Counted from the first letter of the stretch, positions 41,096-50,970 are shown. The stretch: 64,000 bases of DNA from a bacterium (GCA_030427705.1 JAUIBR010000009.1:1-64000), one strand, 5' to 3'. Made by a program: numbers and translations. Notes: generated from the sequence alone by a model not told the origin.

Positions 41096-43993
41096 GTGTC
41101 TCCAGAGGAAGTTAGAGAACTGCGCGGGGACCTGACGCGTGCAGAATTCGCCGAGCATATCGGTGTGACACCCCTGACGGTCTATCGATGGGAATTGCCG
41201 CTGGACCGCGATGAATCTCGTCGACCACAGAAGCGGATTCGTCGCCGCTTGCGCGAGTTCCAGCAACGCGGTCCAGTGCTTTCCACCACAAAAACACGAC
41301 CACGCATCACGGAATCCCCGCTGGCCTTGGAACTGTCCACGGCTGAGCGGTTTGCGCTGCTTCCGATCTTCGACGACATCCTCAATGCCAACTGGCAACA
41401 CGCCGAGGAAGCGCTCATGGAGGCGCTGGCTTCTGGTGTCGCATCCACAGACGCATCTCGTGTGCTGACGCAATCGGCCAACGCCCTATTGAAGCTCGTC
41501 TGGAGAGGAGATGTCCGGGGCGCATACTCAGTGATGGCGCCGATTTTGCCGCTCTTGGACAATGCAGGCTTTGCACCCGAGATCTTAGTGCGGGCCCATA
41601 CGGTGGCAGCATTGCTGTTCAGCTCCGCAGATGGCCTGGTGTTCAACGCAGGCCGAGTGAACACCCACGTGTCGGTTGTGAATCGCGTTGCTGACGAAAA
41701 CGAGCACGAGTACCGAGCGCTAATCCGGGTGGCTGAGATGTGGGCCGCGTATAATCTGGGTGATGCGCCATTGCACGACCGAATTCGTAAGCGCTCACGA
41801 GAAGACACAAAGCTCGCATCCACTGCAGTGGTCCTCTGGATGGTCTGGGAGGCAGGGACACTCGGAGCAGTCTTGAGCGGCTGCATCGTGGAAGGCATGC
41901 GCTTCATGAAGCAATTGGTCGACGAGGCCCACGCTGCAAACATCCCGCTGCTGGCCGTTCGCGGAACGGCGTTTCTGGCCTACACGAGCCTCTACGCGTC
42001 GGCGAACGTCAACGAAATCGACGCATTGACGTCAAGAGCGTTTGAATGGGCGTACGAAAACCGCCTTGAACCCGGCGCACACACCGTTTTGCTGACGATC
42101 TGCAAGGCAGAGACCACGTTCCGACGTGCCAATTTCGAAGAGACCGAACGGCTGGTGCAACGTGCATTGGAAGATTCCAAACGCATTCAATGGGCGCCGC
42201 TTGAGCTCAGCACGACCATGTTGCGACTGCGATATGTAACCGGAAGAGCGGACACGATTGACGAACTGATCGACGTCTTTGATGACTTCCCACCCAAGCA
42301 CCAAGTGCAGGGGCTCCGCACAGTGCGCTCGGCCGTGCGGGCGATGAGCACGTTCGTATCGCTCGATATGACGAGTGCGAGTGAGCAATATCGCCGAGCC
42401 GGCGACCTGGCTCATGAATGCGGGACGCTTCCGTCCCTGGAGACTCATTTTTACGCGCTTTCGTATTACGCCGCGTTGCTTAGCGGAGACCGGACGCTCG
42501 CGGACGGTGCGCTGCGGCGCGCGGAACGCTCGATCGAGCGCCTACCATTCGTTTGGGCGCAAGGACTGATGCGTTTGTACAAAGCCGTGCACGCCTCGCT
42601 TCGGGGGCAACCTGAAGACGCTGAGCAGCATTCGGCGGCAGCGCAGAGCACGTTCGCGCGCGCTGGAGACCAGATTCAGTTGGCGCTGACCCTGCGCCTG
42701 CACGCTATCGCTGAGTATTTGTCCGACGCCGATGACGCACAGGAACAGCTCGACCGTTCAGCGGCCCATATGAAGTCGTTGGGCATCGACGTTCCGCCGC
42801 CATATCAGGACGAAACTATCAAACGCTGGCGTGCCAACCAGCAGAAGAAGTCGGGCAAATGCCATGCCGGCACGCACGCGATTGCAATCCCGGTCGATCG
42901 ATTGAGTGTCCGCGGAATGAGCGCCCGAGAGATCCTGACGGAGCTCTTCGCGCTACTGATCGAGATGCCGGAACGCCAGGGCGAGAACACGACCACGATT
43001 ATCGAGGAAGTGACCGGGTCGAACCGAAACATCCTTCATCAACAAGGCGATTCGGAGGTCATCTTTATCCACGAGTTTGGTGACGGATTTGGTCGCCGCT
43101 ACCGCATCGGCGCTAGTGATGCAGACAATCCCGACCTGCGGGCAAAAGTCGAAATGCTGGGTCAAGTGACAAGCCTCGCGCTAGAAGTCGCGGGTCTACG
43201 TGCGCTGACCAACCCCGCAACGTCTGCGGTGAGCGATGAAGTACCGGAACTTCCGGGTGTGATTGCAGCCAGCGAGTCGACTCAGCACCTGATGCAGGAA
43301 ATCTCCCGTTTGGGGCAAAGTCGCGCAAACGTGCTTATCACGGGCGAGTCCGGCTCGGGCAAAGAGGTTGTCGCGAAAGCAGTGCACCGCCTTTCGACCC
43401 GAAGCGATCGTGCGTTTGTGACGTTCAATTGCTCCGCGGTGCCCCGCGACCTGTTCGAAGGCCAGCTGTTTGGCTATCGCAAGGGCGCGTTCACCGGGGC
43501 TACATCGAATCATCCGGGTGTCATTCGAGCCGCTGATGGTGGGACGCTTATGCTGGACGAGATTGGCGACCTGCCCCTCGAACTGCAACCCAAACTGCTG
43601 CGTTTCCTGGAGAACAGCGAGGTGTTTCCACTGGGCGAGACGAAGGCGACCACCGTGGATGTCCGCGTGGTGGCGGCCACGCACCGCGACCTGCGCGAAA
43701 TGGTCCGTCAGGGCACATTCCGCGAAGACCTTTTCTATCGACTCGCCGTGGTGACCCTGGAAGTCCTGCCGTTGCGAGAACGCCGCGAAGATGTGCTCGC
43801 CCTAACCCGCGAGTTCCTCAACCGGTACACTCCGAAAGATGCGTCTGTCCCAAAACTCTCACCCGAAGCGGCTTCCAAACTGCTGGCACAACCTTGGCCA
43901 GGCAACGTCCGCGAGCTGCGAAACGTCATCGAACGCTCGCTCGCATTTTCACCGCTGCCCGAGGTCCTCGGCCCCGAAGACCTTCGGTTCTAA
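41096..43993 (+). CDS. XRE-HTH/TPR-like/sigma-54 AAA+ transcriptional activator
   Basis: 965 residues with a GTG start. Residues ~1-60 are an XRE-type helix-turn-helix (LTRAEFAEHIGVTPLTVYRW). Residues ~80-600 are helical, with TPR-like repeats. Residues ~720-965 are the sigma-54 interaction AAA+ domain: Walker A GESGSGKE, the GAFTGA loop (KGAFTGATS), Walker B GGTLMLDEIGD and WPGNVRELRNVIERS. The protein ends at ~GPEDLRF, so the usual C-terminal Fis-type HTH is absent and DNA binding has moved to the N-terminus. It should activate sigma-54 promoters, possibly including the -24/-12 site at 53669; no direct link is shown. Confidence 0.92.
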   Translation: MSPEEVRELRGDLTRAEFAEHIGVTPLTVYRWELPLDRDESRRPQKRIRRRLREFQQRGPVLSTTKTRPRITESPLALELSTAERFALLPIFDDILNANWQHAEEALMEALASGVASTDASRVLTQSANALLKLVWRGDVRGAYSVMAPILPLLDNAGFAPEILVRAHTVAALLFSSADGLVFNAGRVNTHVSVVNRVADENEHEYRALIRVAEMWAAYNLGDAPLHDRIRKRSREDTKLASTAVVLWMVWEAGTLGAVLSGCIVEGMRFMKQLVDEAHAANIPLLAVRGTAFLAYTSLYASANVNEIDALTSRAFEWAYENRLEPGAHTVLLTICKAETTFRRANFEETERLVQRALEDSKRIQWAPLELSTTMLRLRYVTGRADTIDELIDVFDDFPPKHQVQGLRTVRSAVRAMSTFVSLDMTSASEQYRRAGDLAHECGTLPSLETHFYALSYYAALLSGDRTLADGALRRAERSIERLPFVWAQGLMRLYKAVHASLRGQPEDAEQHSAAAQSTFARAGDQIQLALTLRLHAIAEYLSDADDAQEQLDRSAAHMKSLGIDVPPPYQDETIKRWRANQQKKSGKCHAGTHAIAIPVDRLSVRGMSAREILTELFALLIEMPERQGENTTTIIEEVTGSNRNILHQQGDSEVIFIHEFGDGFGRRYRIGASDADNPDLRAKVEMLGQVTSLALEVAGLRALTNPATSAVSDEVPELPGVIAASESTQHLMQEISRLGQSRANVLITGESGSGKEVVAKAVHRLSTRSDRAFVTFNCSAVPRDLFEGQLFGYRKGAFTGATSNHPGVIRAADGGTLMLDEIGDLPLELQPKLLRFLENSEVFPLGETKATTVDVRVVAATHRDLREMVRQGTFREDLFYRLAVVTLEVLPLRERREDVLALTREFLNRYTPKDASVPKLSPEAASKLLAQPWPGNVRELRNVIERSLAFSPLPEVLGPEDLRF

Positions 43994-44051
43994 GGTCCAC
44001 ATATAAGCACCGATTAAACACAGAATTGCGCAGACTCTTTTGGGATTAGGC

Positions 44052-44492
44052 TTATGCTTCGCCGAAGTCCTCCAAAATCTCTTCGCGCTCATGCCTGAGC
44101 AGAGAATCAATGATATGGCGCTTTGTGCTCACTCGGCGGATTCCCTTCAGCATGTTCGTAGCTTTGAAGTTCACCAACAGCCCCCTGTCGAGTTTCGCCA
44201 GGTGAATGTAATTGAGAAGTTGGGATTTGTGTTCTTCAACGAGTTGCTCGACACACTTCACCTCGACGATCACCGCATCGTCGACCACCAGGTCGCAACG
44301 ATACGCCGCGATGAGCTCCCCGTCATATGACAGCATCAACTCTTTTTGGCGCTCCACAACATGACCTCGCTTCGTGAGTTCCTTCTCGAGACAACGCTCA
44401 TAAGCAATTTCAAACAGGCCCGGTCCTGCCTTTCGTTTTACCTCGAAAACCGCTCCGATTATTGAGTAAGTCAACGGATCTTGTTCCTTCAT
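44052..44492 (-). CDS. GxxExxY family protein (PD-(D/E)XK-like)
   Basis: 146 residues. The start at 44492 has a perfect AGGAGG 7 nt upstream, replacing the longer frame from 44570. It carries the family motif GLFEIAYE (GxxExxY) and nuclease-fold marks: the acidic DLVVDDAVIVEVKCVE with the E-x-K triad, then LLNYIHLAKLDRGLLVNF. The family is annotated as a restriction-endonuclease-like fold with no fixed function. The last residues (FGEA) and the following bases resemble the repeat units, so the 3' end may be repeat-derived. Confidence 0.88.
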   Translation of the reverse strand: MKEQDPLTYSIIGAVFEVKRKAGPGLFEIAYERCLEKELTKRGHVVERQKELMLSYDGELIAAYRCDLVVDDAVIVEVKCVEQLVEEHKSQLLNYIHLAKLDRGLLVNFKATNMLKGIRRVSTKRHIIDSLLRHEREEILEDFGEA

Positions 44493-44735
44493 TTTGCACC
44501 TCCTTCTTGTGCGTTTAGACCCGTTATCGACGACATATGCAAAGCGTTGCCGAGTTTTTCGAGCAATCACTGAGCCTCTTTAAAAAATCTGCGAAATCTG
44601 TGTCGAATCGGTGTGTTTCTGTGGACCTTCTCCCCCCAAACTCGGAACAACCAACTCCCAAGCGCTGTTACTAAGTGGACTACTTGACCCCGAAGCGTCT
44701 CATAGTAGGGTGACCAAGTGACTTGAGAGCCACTT

Positions 44736-47084
44736 ATGACCAAACTACGCGCACTAACTGTCGCTATTTTCATCGTTTTTGTGTTCGGCTGCGGCGAAGA
44801 TCCAATCGCCCCCGAACAAGCAAAGCCGTACGTGGATGCCTGGGCTCAGACCGTCGAGTCTGAACTGCTCGAAAAGAGCGAGGGCGCGCCTGTCGTGCGC
44901 GAACTCAAAGCCCAGGTCGAGGCCGCTGCCGAGAAAGACCGCAATATGCCGACGCGGGATGAGCCACCCTATGATGTGCTCGTCGAGGAAGCGTACGCAA
45001 AGCGGGAGTTCAAGCCGGTGTTTGTCAAAAAGGGTGAGCTCACACCTGCAGGGCAATCGGTTTGGAAGATCCTGACCGAGATCGAAGACCACGTCTTGGA
45101 TCCTCGTGACTATCCAATTGCCCGCGTGTCTGATCTGAAGACGAAGCTCGAGGAGATTTCGACCGAGAAGACCAGCACGGAGGACCTCCAACCGACGGAG
45201 GCTGAGAAGGCCGAGATGGTGGCCTACCTCACCTCGAAGACGCCAACCGAATTCGCGTTGACCGAAGAGAACCATACCAAACTCACTGATGAACTTCTGA
45301 ATTCAAGCAGTGGAAGCCGGCTGAAAGATGCGATGGCTGCGCACGAAAAGGTGGGCGAGAAGTTCGCGGCGACCGGTGGAGAATTGGAGTATTTGCTAGC
45401 GCGTTCCCTGGCTCGATTCAGCTACCAGTTGCGCCATTTCCGAGCCCGGAAGATCTTCATTCATAAGCGTGAAGACGACTACTACAACGAGCCAGAAATC
45501 CGAAAGAAACGCCCTGACGAGGCCAAAGGCTCTTACGAAGCCGGCAAACTCTGGCGCCGCGCTGCGCGCATCGCTGAGTCGATGTATCAACAGCCGGTGT
45601 ATTCTCGAAAGATGATCCTCAAGACGCTCACTGACACGATGAGCTCAGAAAACCCCGTCGAAGTCATCGATGCGATTCCACCGCAACAGCCGCAATACAA
45701 AGGTTTGGTGAAGGAGTATCACCGTTATCGCGAGATCGCAGATAACGGCGGATGGCCAACGGTCAAGCGCAAGAAGGGCCTCAAGATGGGTTCCAAAAAC
45801 GCCACCGTCAAAGAGCTCAAAGAGCGCCTAAAGATTGAAGGCTACTACCCAGCCAGCGCGCCAATCGACGAGAACTTCGACCAGCATCTCAAGGACGCCA
45901 TCACCGCCTATCAAGAGACGCATCAAATGAAGGTCTCAGGTGAGCCGCATATCGTGTTCTGGAAATCGCTGAACATCCCAGCCGAGAAGCGCCGGGACCA
46001 AATCCGAATCAACGTCATGCGCTGGCGCGATACCAACATCCTTCACGAGTCCGATGAAGTGTATGCGTTCATCAACGTCGCTGATTTCACGGTTGAAGTC
46101 TGGGAAGACAAGAAGCGGGCTGTGCGGCACCGGGTCGTGGTTGGAAACAATAAGAAGGTCAAAAACGAAGAGACGGAAGAGATGGAGCACTCCAATCGCA
46201 CACCCGTGCCATTGGCGGCGTACATCGACCGCGTCATCTACAACCCGTTCTGGAACGTGACGCCTCGAATTCGCTCAGAGGAGATTCTGCCTGAGGTAAA
46301 GACTTACCTCGAAGAGAAGTATCGTAAGGAAGCCGCGGCGAATAAGCCGAAGACGCTTTCACCGTTCAAGACACCAAGCGGCGCGACCATCAACACGCCG
46401 CCGACCACGCTGGCAAACACGACGACGCCAACGACCACAACGCCAACCACTACGACGCCTACGACGACCACGACGCCTACGACGACCACGACCCCAACAG
46501 GTGCGAATACCGGCACGAACACAGTTGCGCCGGTAGCGAGTGCGTCGAATCCGTTCGTTGGCAAGCCGTACTACAACGCTGAAACTGGCGAGATCGACCC
46601 GAGCACGACTGACCCCGAGAACATCCCGGGCTGGTATGCAGCGAACAACTACGAGGTCATGTACGCTGGCAAGAAGTGGGAGTACGTGCGCATGACGCCT
46701 GGAGATCACAACGCTCTTGGTTACGTGAAGATTATCTTCCCGAACCTGCATGACGTCTATCTGCACGACACCAACGCCCGCGCGCTATTCAGCCGCGATA
46801 TCCGGGCGTTCAGCCATGGATGCATGCGTGTTCAAGACCCTCTGAAGCTTGCCGAATGGTTGCTTCGTCGTGACGGACTGTACGAGAAGAACAATGTGCC
46901 TGCCGCCCTGAAATCGGGTGAGTACCTCCCGATCTTCTTAGATCGCCAGGTACCTGTTTTCGTGGAGTACTACACGGTCCGTGTGGACGATAAGGGTCGC
47001 GCGAACTTCCTCGCCGACGTCTACGACTACGATGACAACGCGCGACTTCCTGAGCCAGTGGTTCGAAAAGCCGCTGCACCGTGA
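44736..47084 (+). CDS. L,D-transpeptidase lipoprotein (YcbB/LdtD-like) with Thr/Pro insertion
   Basis: 782 residues with signal and lipobox (FVFGCGED). The N-terminal ~330 residues are helical; residues ~350-405 form a peptidoglycan-binding domain (SKNATVKELKERLKIEGYY). The YkuD catalytic domain follows with the Cys motif FSHGCMRVQDP, Cys696, and HDTNARALF upstream of it. Between its two halves (~555-590) sits a Thr/Pro tract, an unusual insertion inside the catalytic domain. It should make 3-3 cross-links in peptidoglycan. The gene lies upstream of the two-component pair, 56 bp away. Confidence 0.9.
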   Translation: MTKLRALTVAIFIVFVFGCGEDPIAPEQAKPYVDAWAQTVESELLEKSEGAPVVRELKAQVEAAAEKDRNMPTRDEPPYDVLVEEAYAKREFKPVFVKKGELTPAGQSVWKILTEIEDHVLDPRDYPIARVSDLKTKLEEISTEKTSTEDLQPTEAEKAEMVAYLTSKTPTEFALTEENHTKLTDELLNSSSGSRLKDAMAAHEKVGEKFAATGGELEYLLARSLARFSYQLRHFRARKIFIHKREDDYYNEPEIRKKRPDEAKGSYEAGKLWRRAARIAESMYQQPVYSRKMILKTLTDTMSSENPVEVIDAIPPQQPQYKGLVKEYHRYREIADNGGWPTVKRKKGLKMGSKNATVKELKERLKIEGYYPASAPIDENFDQHLKDAITAYQETHQMKVSGEPHIVFWKSLNIPAEKRRDQIRINVMRWRDTNILHESDEVYAFINVADFTVEVWEDKKRAVRHRVVVGNNKKVKNEETEEMEHSNRTPVPLAAYIDRVIYNPFWNVTPRIRSEEILPEVKTYLEEKYRKEAAANKPKTLSPFKTPSGATINTPPTTLANTTTPTTTTPTTTTPTTTTTPTTTTTPTGANTGTNTVAPVASASNPFVGKPYYNAETGEIDPSTTDPENIPGWYAANNYEVMYAGKKWEYVRMTPGDHNALGYVKIIFPNLHDVYLHDTNARALFSRDIRAFSHGCMRVQDPLKLAEWLLRRDGLYEKNNVPAALKSGEYLPIFLDRQVPVFVEYYTVRVDDKGRANFLADVYDYDDNARLPEPVVRKAAAP
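46422..46500. repeat. Thr/Pro codon repeat inside the L,D-transpeptidase gene
   Basis: Tandem ACGACG, ACCACA and CCAACG-like codons give runs of TTTTPTTTTP. The period is short and in frame, so length changes would vary the linker only. This lies in the insertion within the YkuD domain. Confidence 0.75.
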
Positions 47085-47140
47085 CTTCCCAAATCCACGA
47101 GTTCTTTCTAGACTTGGGCCACTGCTTACCAAGGTAAACC

Positions 47141-47842
47141 ATGTCCAAGATCCTTTTGGTTGATGACGACACGTCATTGCTCGATGCCCTTGCCCTGAGC
47201 TTTGAAGATGAAGGCTTCGATGTCTTGACCGCTCCTGACGGAGACCAGGCGCTGGTGGTCGTATTGAACGAACACCCGGACGTCATCATCAGTGACGTAA
47301 ACATGCCAAATCTTGACGGGTTCTCGTTCTGCCGCCGACTTCGGGAAGGTGGAAACGACGTCCCACTCATCCTGCTGACATCGCGCGATAACGATATCGA
47401 CGAGGCACTCGGGCTGGAGTTGGGAGCAGATGACTACGTGGCCAAGCCGTTCAGCACACGCGTTTTGATTGCACGTGCCAAAGCGCTGCTTCGACGTCAG
47501 GCGGCGCGAGCCGGAGAACCCACGACATCGGACACGAATGACGAGGTTGTCGAACTGGACCAGGTTCGTGCTGATCCGCAACGTCTGGAAGTTCAGTTCA
47601 AAGGCGAGCAGATCAAGGTCACGGTGACGGAGTTTCGTCTTGTTGAGGCTTTCCTTCGTCGGCCAGGAATCGTGCTGTCCCGAGACCGGCTCATGGAGCT
47701 GATTCGCGGCGATGACTCGATTGTCGCCGACCGAATCATCGATACCTACGTGCGACGGATGCGCCGGAAATTCGAAGCCATCGACGACACCTTCGACTCG
47801 ATCGAGACTGTCGTGGGTGCTGGCTACCGCTGGAAGCGCTAA
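47141..47842 (+). CDS. OmpR-family response regulator
   Basis: 233 residues. The receiver domain has the acidic pair D8-D10 region (LLVDDDTS), the phospho-acceptor D52 in IISDVNMPN and Lys in VAKPFS. A C-terminal winged helix ends with DTYVRRMRRKFEAIDDTFDS and VVGAGYRWKR. The kinase gene starts directly at the base after its TAA, so the pair is one operon. Targets are unknown; the upstream cell-wall transpeptidase suggests an envelope stress role. AAGG lies close to the ATG. Confidence 0.94.
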   Translation: MSKILLVDDDTSLLDALALSFEDEGFDVLTAPDGDQALVVVLNEHPDVIISDVNMPNLDGFSFCRRLREGGNDVPLILLTSRDNDIDEALGLELGADDYVAKPFSTRVLIARAKALLRRQAARAGEPTTSDTNDEVVELDQVRADPQRLEVQFKGEQIKVTVTEFRLVEAFLRRPGIVLSRDRLMELIRGDDSIVADRIIDTYVRRMRRKFEAIDDTFDSIETVVGAGYRWKR

Positions 47843-49282
47843 GTGCGACGTGTCTTCAAACCGCTTAAATCCCTAAGAACCCGAACGCTCGCCGTCGTCT
47901 GCGCGGTCTGCGTCATCCCGGTTCTCTTCGTTTGGCTTGCAAGCCCCTATGAAGACGCGGTTGGACACGAGCTACGACAATCCCTGGAAAATGGTGCCAC
48001 GTCGGCTGCCCATGCGATTCGAAAGCAGGGCATGGACGACGACTACCTCGAGACCGCCAGTAGTTTCGGCATCTGGGTTCGCGTCTACGATATGAAAGGC
48101 CAACTTTTGGTCGACCAGAACGGCATCGAAAAGCCTGGTCTGCGGGACCGATTCTTGTTTGCCCCTGACGACCCACCAACCGTCGCGCAATTCGATGCCA
48201 CCATCGCCGAGCCACCGGAGCGATTGGTGTATCGAAAGTCGTTCGAGACCGGACGCCACGCGCGATGCGGATATGCGTTGGACGCGAAGCTGTTGGTCTG
48301 CGAGTACGCGCAGGTCATCGAGGCGCTTGGGTTCAAGCGCGTCATCTATCTGATCACGGGAACGCCGCGTGCGCTCAGCTCGCTCTACGACGAGCGGTAC
48401 ATGGTGACGCGCCTGACGTTCCTGGTGTTGGTCGTCGCCATCTTCCTTGGCCTCTGGCTGGGTTGGCGAATCGGCACGCCGTTGAATCGGTTGCGCGAAG
48501 AGGTGCTCGAGCGGACATCTCCAGTGGTTTCAACGACACCCATTGAAGTCGACGGCGACGACGAGTTTGCCGAGCTCGCACAAGCGTTCAATAGCCTGTT
48601 GGCCGCACTTGACGAGCGAAAGAAGGCATCCGAGTCATTTATGGCCGACATGGCTCATGAGGTGAAAAACCCCGTCGCGGCGATTCGAGCGGCCGCTGAA
48701 TCGATGGAACGAAAAGAGATGACGCCAGAGCGCGCAGCGCGGATCTCGAGGATCTTAACCGACTCAGCAAAACGTCTGGACGGCGTGGTCAATCGATTCC
48801 TCGAACTCGCCCGCGCCGAGGCAGGGCTGCCGCGAGCAGAACGCGCCGAGTTTGACCTGGCAGAACTCTGCGAGAGCTTGGTCGAAAGCTATAAACAGGA
48901 TGACCGATTCCAAGAGATTGAGCTCGTCGCGGATACGCAGCCTGCCTACGTCAGCGCGAGCCACGAACACGTAGAAACCGCGTTACGCAATCTCATTCAG
49001 AACGCAGCGTCATTTGCGGAGTCGAAGGTCGAAGTCCGCGTGAGACGTGGCGAAGAGACATGCACGGTTTTCGTCGTCGACGATGGACCTGGGATTGCGA
49101 GTGATGATCTGGAACGTGTGTTCGACCGATTCTTCACCCGTCGAGATGACGGCGGAGGAACAGGACTAGGACTCGCAATGGTGCGCGCGATCGCAGAGGC
49201 CCATGGTGGTGATGTGCACGTTGAAAGCGTCGTTGGCGAGGGAGCTAACTTCCAGCTCGCCCTCCCCAGACAGAGAAGCTGA
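47843..49282 (+). CDS. Membrane sensor histidine kinase
   Basis: 479 residues with a GTG start immediately after the regulator's stop. A first helix (TLAVVCAVCVIPVLFVWLA, ~14-32), a periplasmic sensor region of about 150 residues, and a second helix (LTFLVLVVAIFLGLWLGW) are followed by a HAMP region. The HisKA box MADMAHEVKNPVAAIRAA has the phospho-acceptor His272. The ATPase has N box LRNLIQNAASF, DDGPGI and GGGTGLGLAMV. The layout resembles ChvG/CreC-type kinases. The signal is unknown. Confidence 0.93.
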   Translation: MRRVFKPLKSLRTRTLAVVCAVCVIPVLFVWLASPYEDAVGHELRQSLENGATSAAHAIRKQGMDDDYLETASSFGIWVRVYDMKGQLLVDQNGIEKPGLRDRFLFAPDDPPTVAQFDATIAEPPERLVYRKSFETGRHARCGYALDAKLLVCEYAQVIEALGFKRVIYLITGTPRALSSLYDERYMVTRLTFLVLVVAIFLGLWLGWRIGTPLNRLREEVLERTSPVVSTTPIEVDGDDEFAELAQAFNSLLAALDERKKASESFMADMAHEVKNPVAAIRAAAESMERKEMTPERAARISRILTDSAKRLDGVVNRFLELARAEAGLPRAERAEFDLAELCESLVESYKQDDRFQEIELVADTQPAYVSASHEHVETALRNLIQNAASFAESKVEVRVRRGEETCTVFVVDDGPGIASDDLERVFDRFFTRRDDGGGTGLGLAMVRAIAEAHGGDVHVESVVGEGANFQLALPRQRS

Positions 49283-50461
49283 TTACTTGAGTTTGTCGAT
49301 GCCGAGCCGCTTTGCGAGCTCAGGGTCCATCGATTTCGTCTTCGCGAAGAGGGTTCCGGACAAGTCTTTGTCATCCATCCGCGAGTACGCGAACAATCCC
49401 AAGTCATAATACTGGTGGGCGGTAAGGTCTTCGCGTTGGGCGAGTGTGCGAATTCGACGCGCGACTTTTGGGCGTTGCGTCTCTATCGTCCAACCGGCCC
49501 GCAGTTGACCAAACTCTGCCCCAAAACCGTCGGGCTTGATGGACTTGGCTGCCAAGAAGGCATTCTCGGCCTCGCGAGCCTTGCCTTCTGCCAACAGGAT
49601 TTCCCCGCGCGCAACAGCCAGTTTGTATTCCTGCTCTTTGTTCGTCTTTGGTTGTTCGGGCTGCTCTTGAGGTGGTTCAGGCTCTTTCTCAGATTCGACG
49701 ACCTGAGGCTCTTCCACCGGCTTCATTGCAGCCTCGATCGTCGCCAATGCCATTGCTGGAGCTTTGCCAACGCGCTCACGCGCAAGCTCTAGCGCGCTCA
49801 AACCGTTGGGCTCTTCCTTGACGCCACGCTGCTCTAAGATGCGCTTCGCGCGGTCGAGTTGTGTCCGTATATCTCTGGCCGTAATACCCTCAAAGCCTCG
49901 GTAATTCGGGGCGAGTTCCAACAAACGTCCCCAAGATTCGACGATACCCTTGAGCGATTTATCACTCGTCGGGTCCCATTGGAGGTAGTAAGCGCCGCTC
50001 AAAAAGTGCGGCACCGGGTCCGAGGGATTGCGTTTGATGAGTTCATCAATGAGGTCTCGCGCGGCTTTCTGCTGTCCCAGACGCACGTGGCCCCAGGCAA
50101 GTCGTTCCACGGTGTGTGAATCCAAACCGCGCTTCTTGTAGTCCTCATTGTAGATTTCATAGAGCTCGAGATAGCGGCCTGAGGTCACAAAGACGGTCTC
50201 CAACTGCTCCAATTGAGGCCGAATATCGGGCCGCCCAATGAGGTTTGGATAGTTTTCCAGAAATCCCTCAATGATGGGATCGTAGGTGTCCCGCTGCGTC
50301 TTGGTGAGCTCCGGCTCTTGGTCGATGATCGGGGTGGGTTTCGGAGTTTTCGTTTCGACCGCCGTGAAGTAAACCACTTCGCGCTGGTCAGGCATAATGC
50401 CTGATTCACATCCGAATCCAAACAGAATCCCCACCACCAAAACGTATCGAGCCAATGACAT
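49283..50461 (-). CDS. TPR-type lipoprotein
   Basis: 392 residues from the ATG at 50461, chosen for GAGG 5 nt upstream and an immediate signal peptide with a lipobox-like GFGC; the frame is open 31 codons further but lies in folK. A helical region has TPR-like motifs (HTVERLAWGHVRLGQQKAARDLIDELI), then an Glu/Pro/Gln-rich linker (EPEPPQEQPEQPKTNKEQE), and two more TPR-like helices near the C-terminus. It is likely an outer-membrane-anchored scaffold. Its 5' end overlaps the folK start head to head. Its stop abuts the histidine kinase stop. Confidence 0.78.
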   Translation of the reverse strand: MSLARYVLVVGILFGFGCESGIMPDQREVVYFTAVETKTPKPTPIIDQEPELTKTQRDTYDPIIEGFLENYPNLIGRPDIRPQLEQLETVFVTSGRYLELYEIYNEDYKKRGLDSHTVERLAWGHVRLGQQKAARDLIDELIKRNPSDPVPHFLSGAYYLQWDPTSDKSLKGIVESWGRLLELAPNYRGFEGITARDIRTQLDRAKRILEQRGVKEEPNGLSALELARERVGKAPAMALATIEAAMKPVEEPQVVESEKEPEPPQEQPEQPKTNKEQEYKLAVARGEILLAEGKAREAENAFLAAKSIKPDGFGAEFGQLRAGWTIETQRPKVARRIRTLAQREDLTAHQYYDLGLFAYSRMDDKDLSGTLFAKTKSMDPELAKRLGIDKLK

Positions 50462-50970
50462 CTGAGCCTCAACAAGACCGGTCCGATACCGTGTTAGCCT
50501 ATTTGGGCCTGGGTTCCAACCTGGGAGACCGTGCAGCGACGATTTCCGCCGCACTCGAACGGTTGGATGCGACCGACGGAATCGAGGTTCGTCAGGTTTC
50601 CACCCTCATCGAAACCCCGCCGGCGTTCTACGAAGATCAACCGATGTTCATGAATGGCTGTGCCGAGATCGAAACTTCGCTCAGCCCAATCGCGCTGCTC
50701 AACGTGATGCTCGAGACGGAGCGGGCGCTGGGTCGCATGCGCGAAATCCCCAACGGACCGCGCACCATCGACCTCGACATCCTGTTCTATGGCGACGAAA
50801 TCATCGACATCGAGGGCCTCACCATCCCCCACCCCGGCATCCCCGACCGCCACTTCGTCCTAGCACCACTCGCCGAGATCGCTCCTGCGTTAAGACACCC
50901 CTCTCTTCACGTCTCGGTGATCGATCTCTTCGAAATCCTTGGCACGGCAAGGGCCAAAACCAAGAACTGA
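50455..50970 (+). CDS. folK: HPPK, 2-amino-4-hydroxy-6-hydroxymethyldihydropteridine diphosphokinase
   Basis: 171 residues from the ATG at 50455; the family usually starts close to YLGLGSNLGD, so a GTG at 50491 (159 residues) is also plausible. It transfers pyrophosphate from ATP to the pterin in folate synthesis. Motifs are LGLGSNLGDR, the substrate loop FMNGCAEIET and the hallmark RTIDLDILFYGDE plus IPHPG. No other folate gene is adjacent. Either start leaves little or no promoter space before the divergent TPR lipoprotein gene. Confidence 0.95.
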   Translation: MTSEPQQDRSDTVLAYLGLGSNLGDRAATISAALERLDATDGIEVRQVSTLIETPPAFYEDQPMFMNGCAEIETSLSPIALLNVMLETERALGRMREIPNGPRTIDLDILFYGDEIIDIEGLTIPHPGIPDRHFVLAPLAEIAPALRHPSLHVSVIDLFEILGTARAKTKN

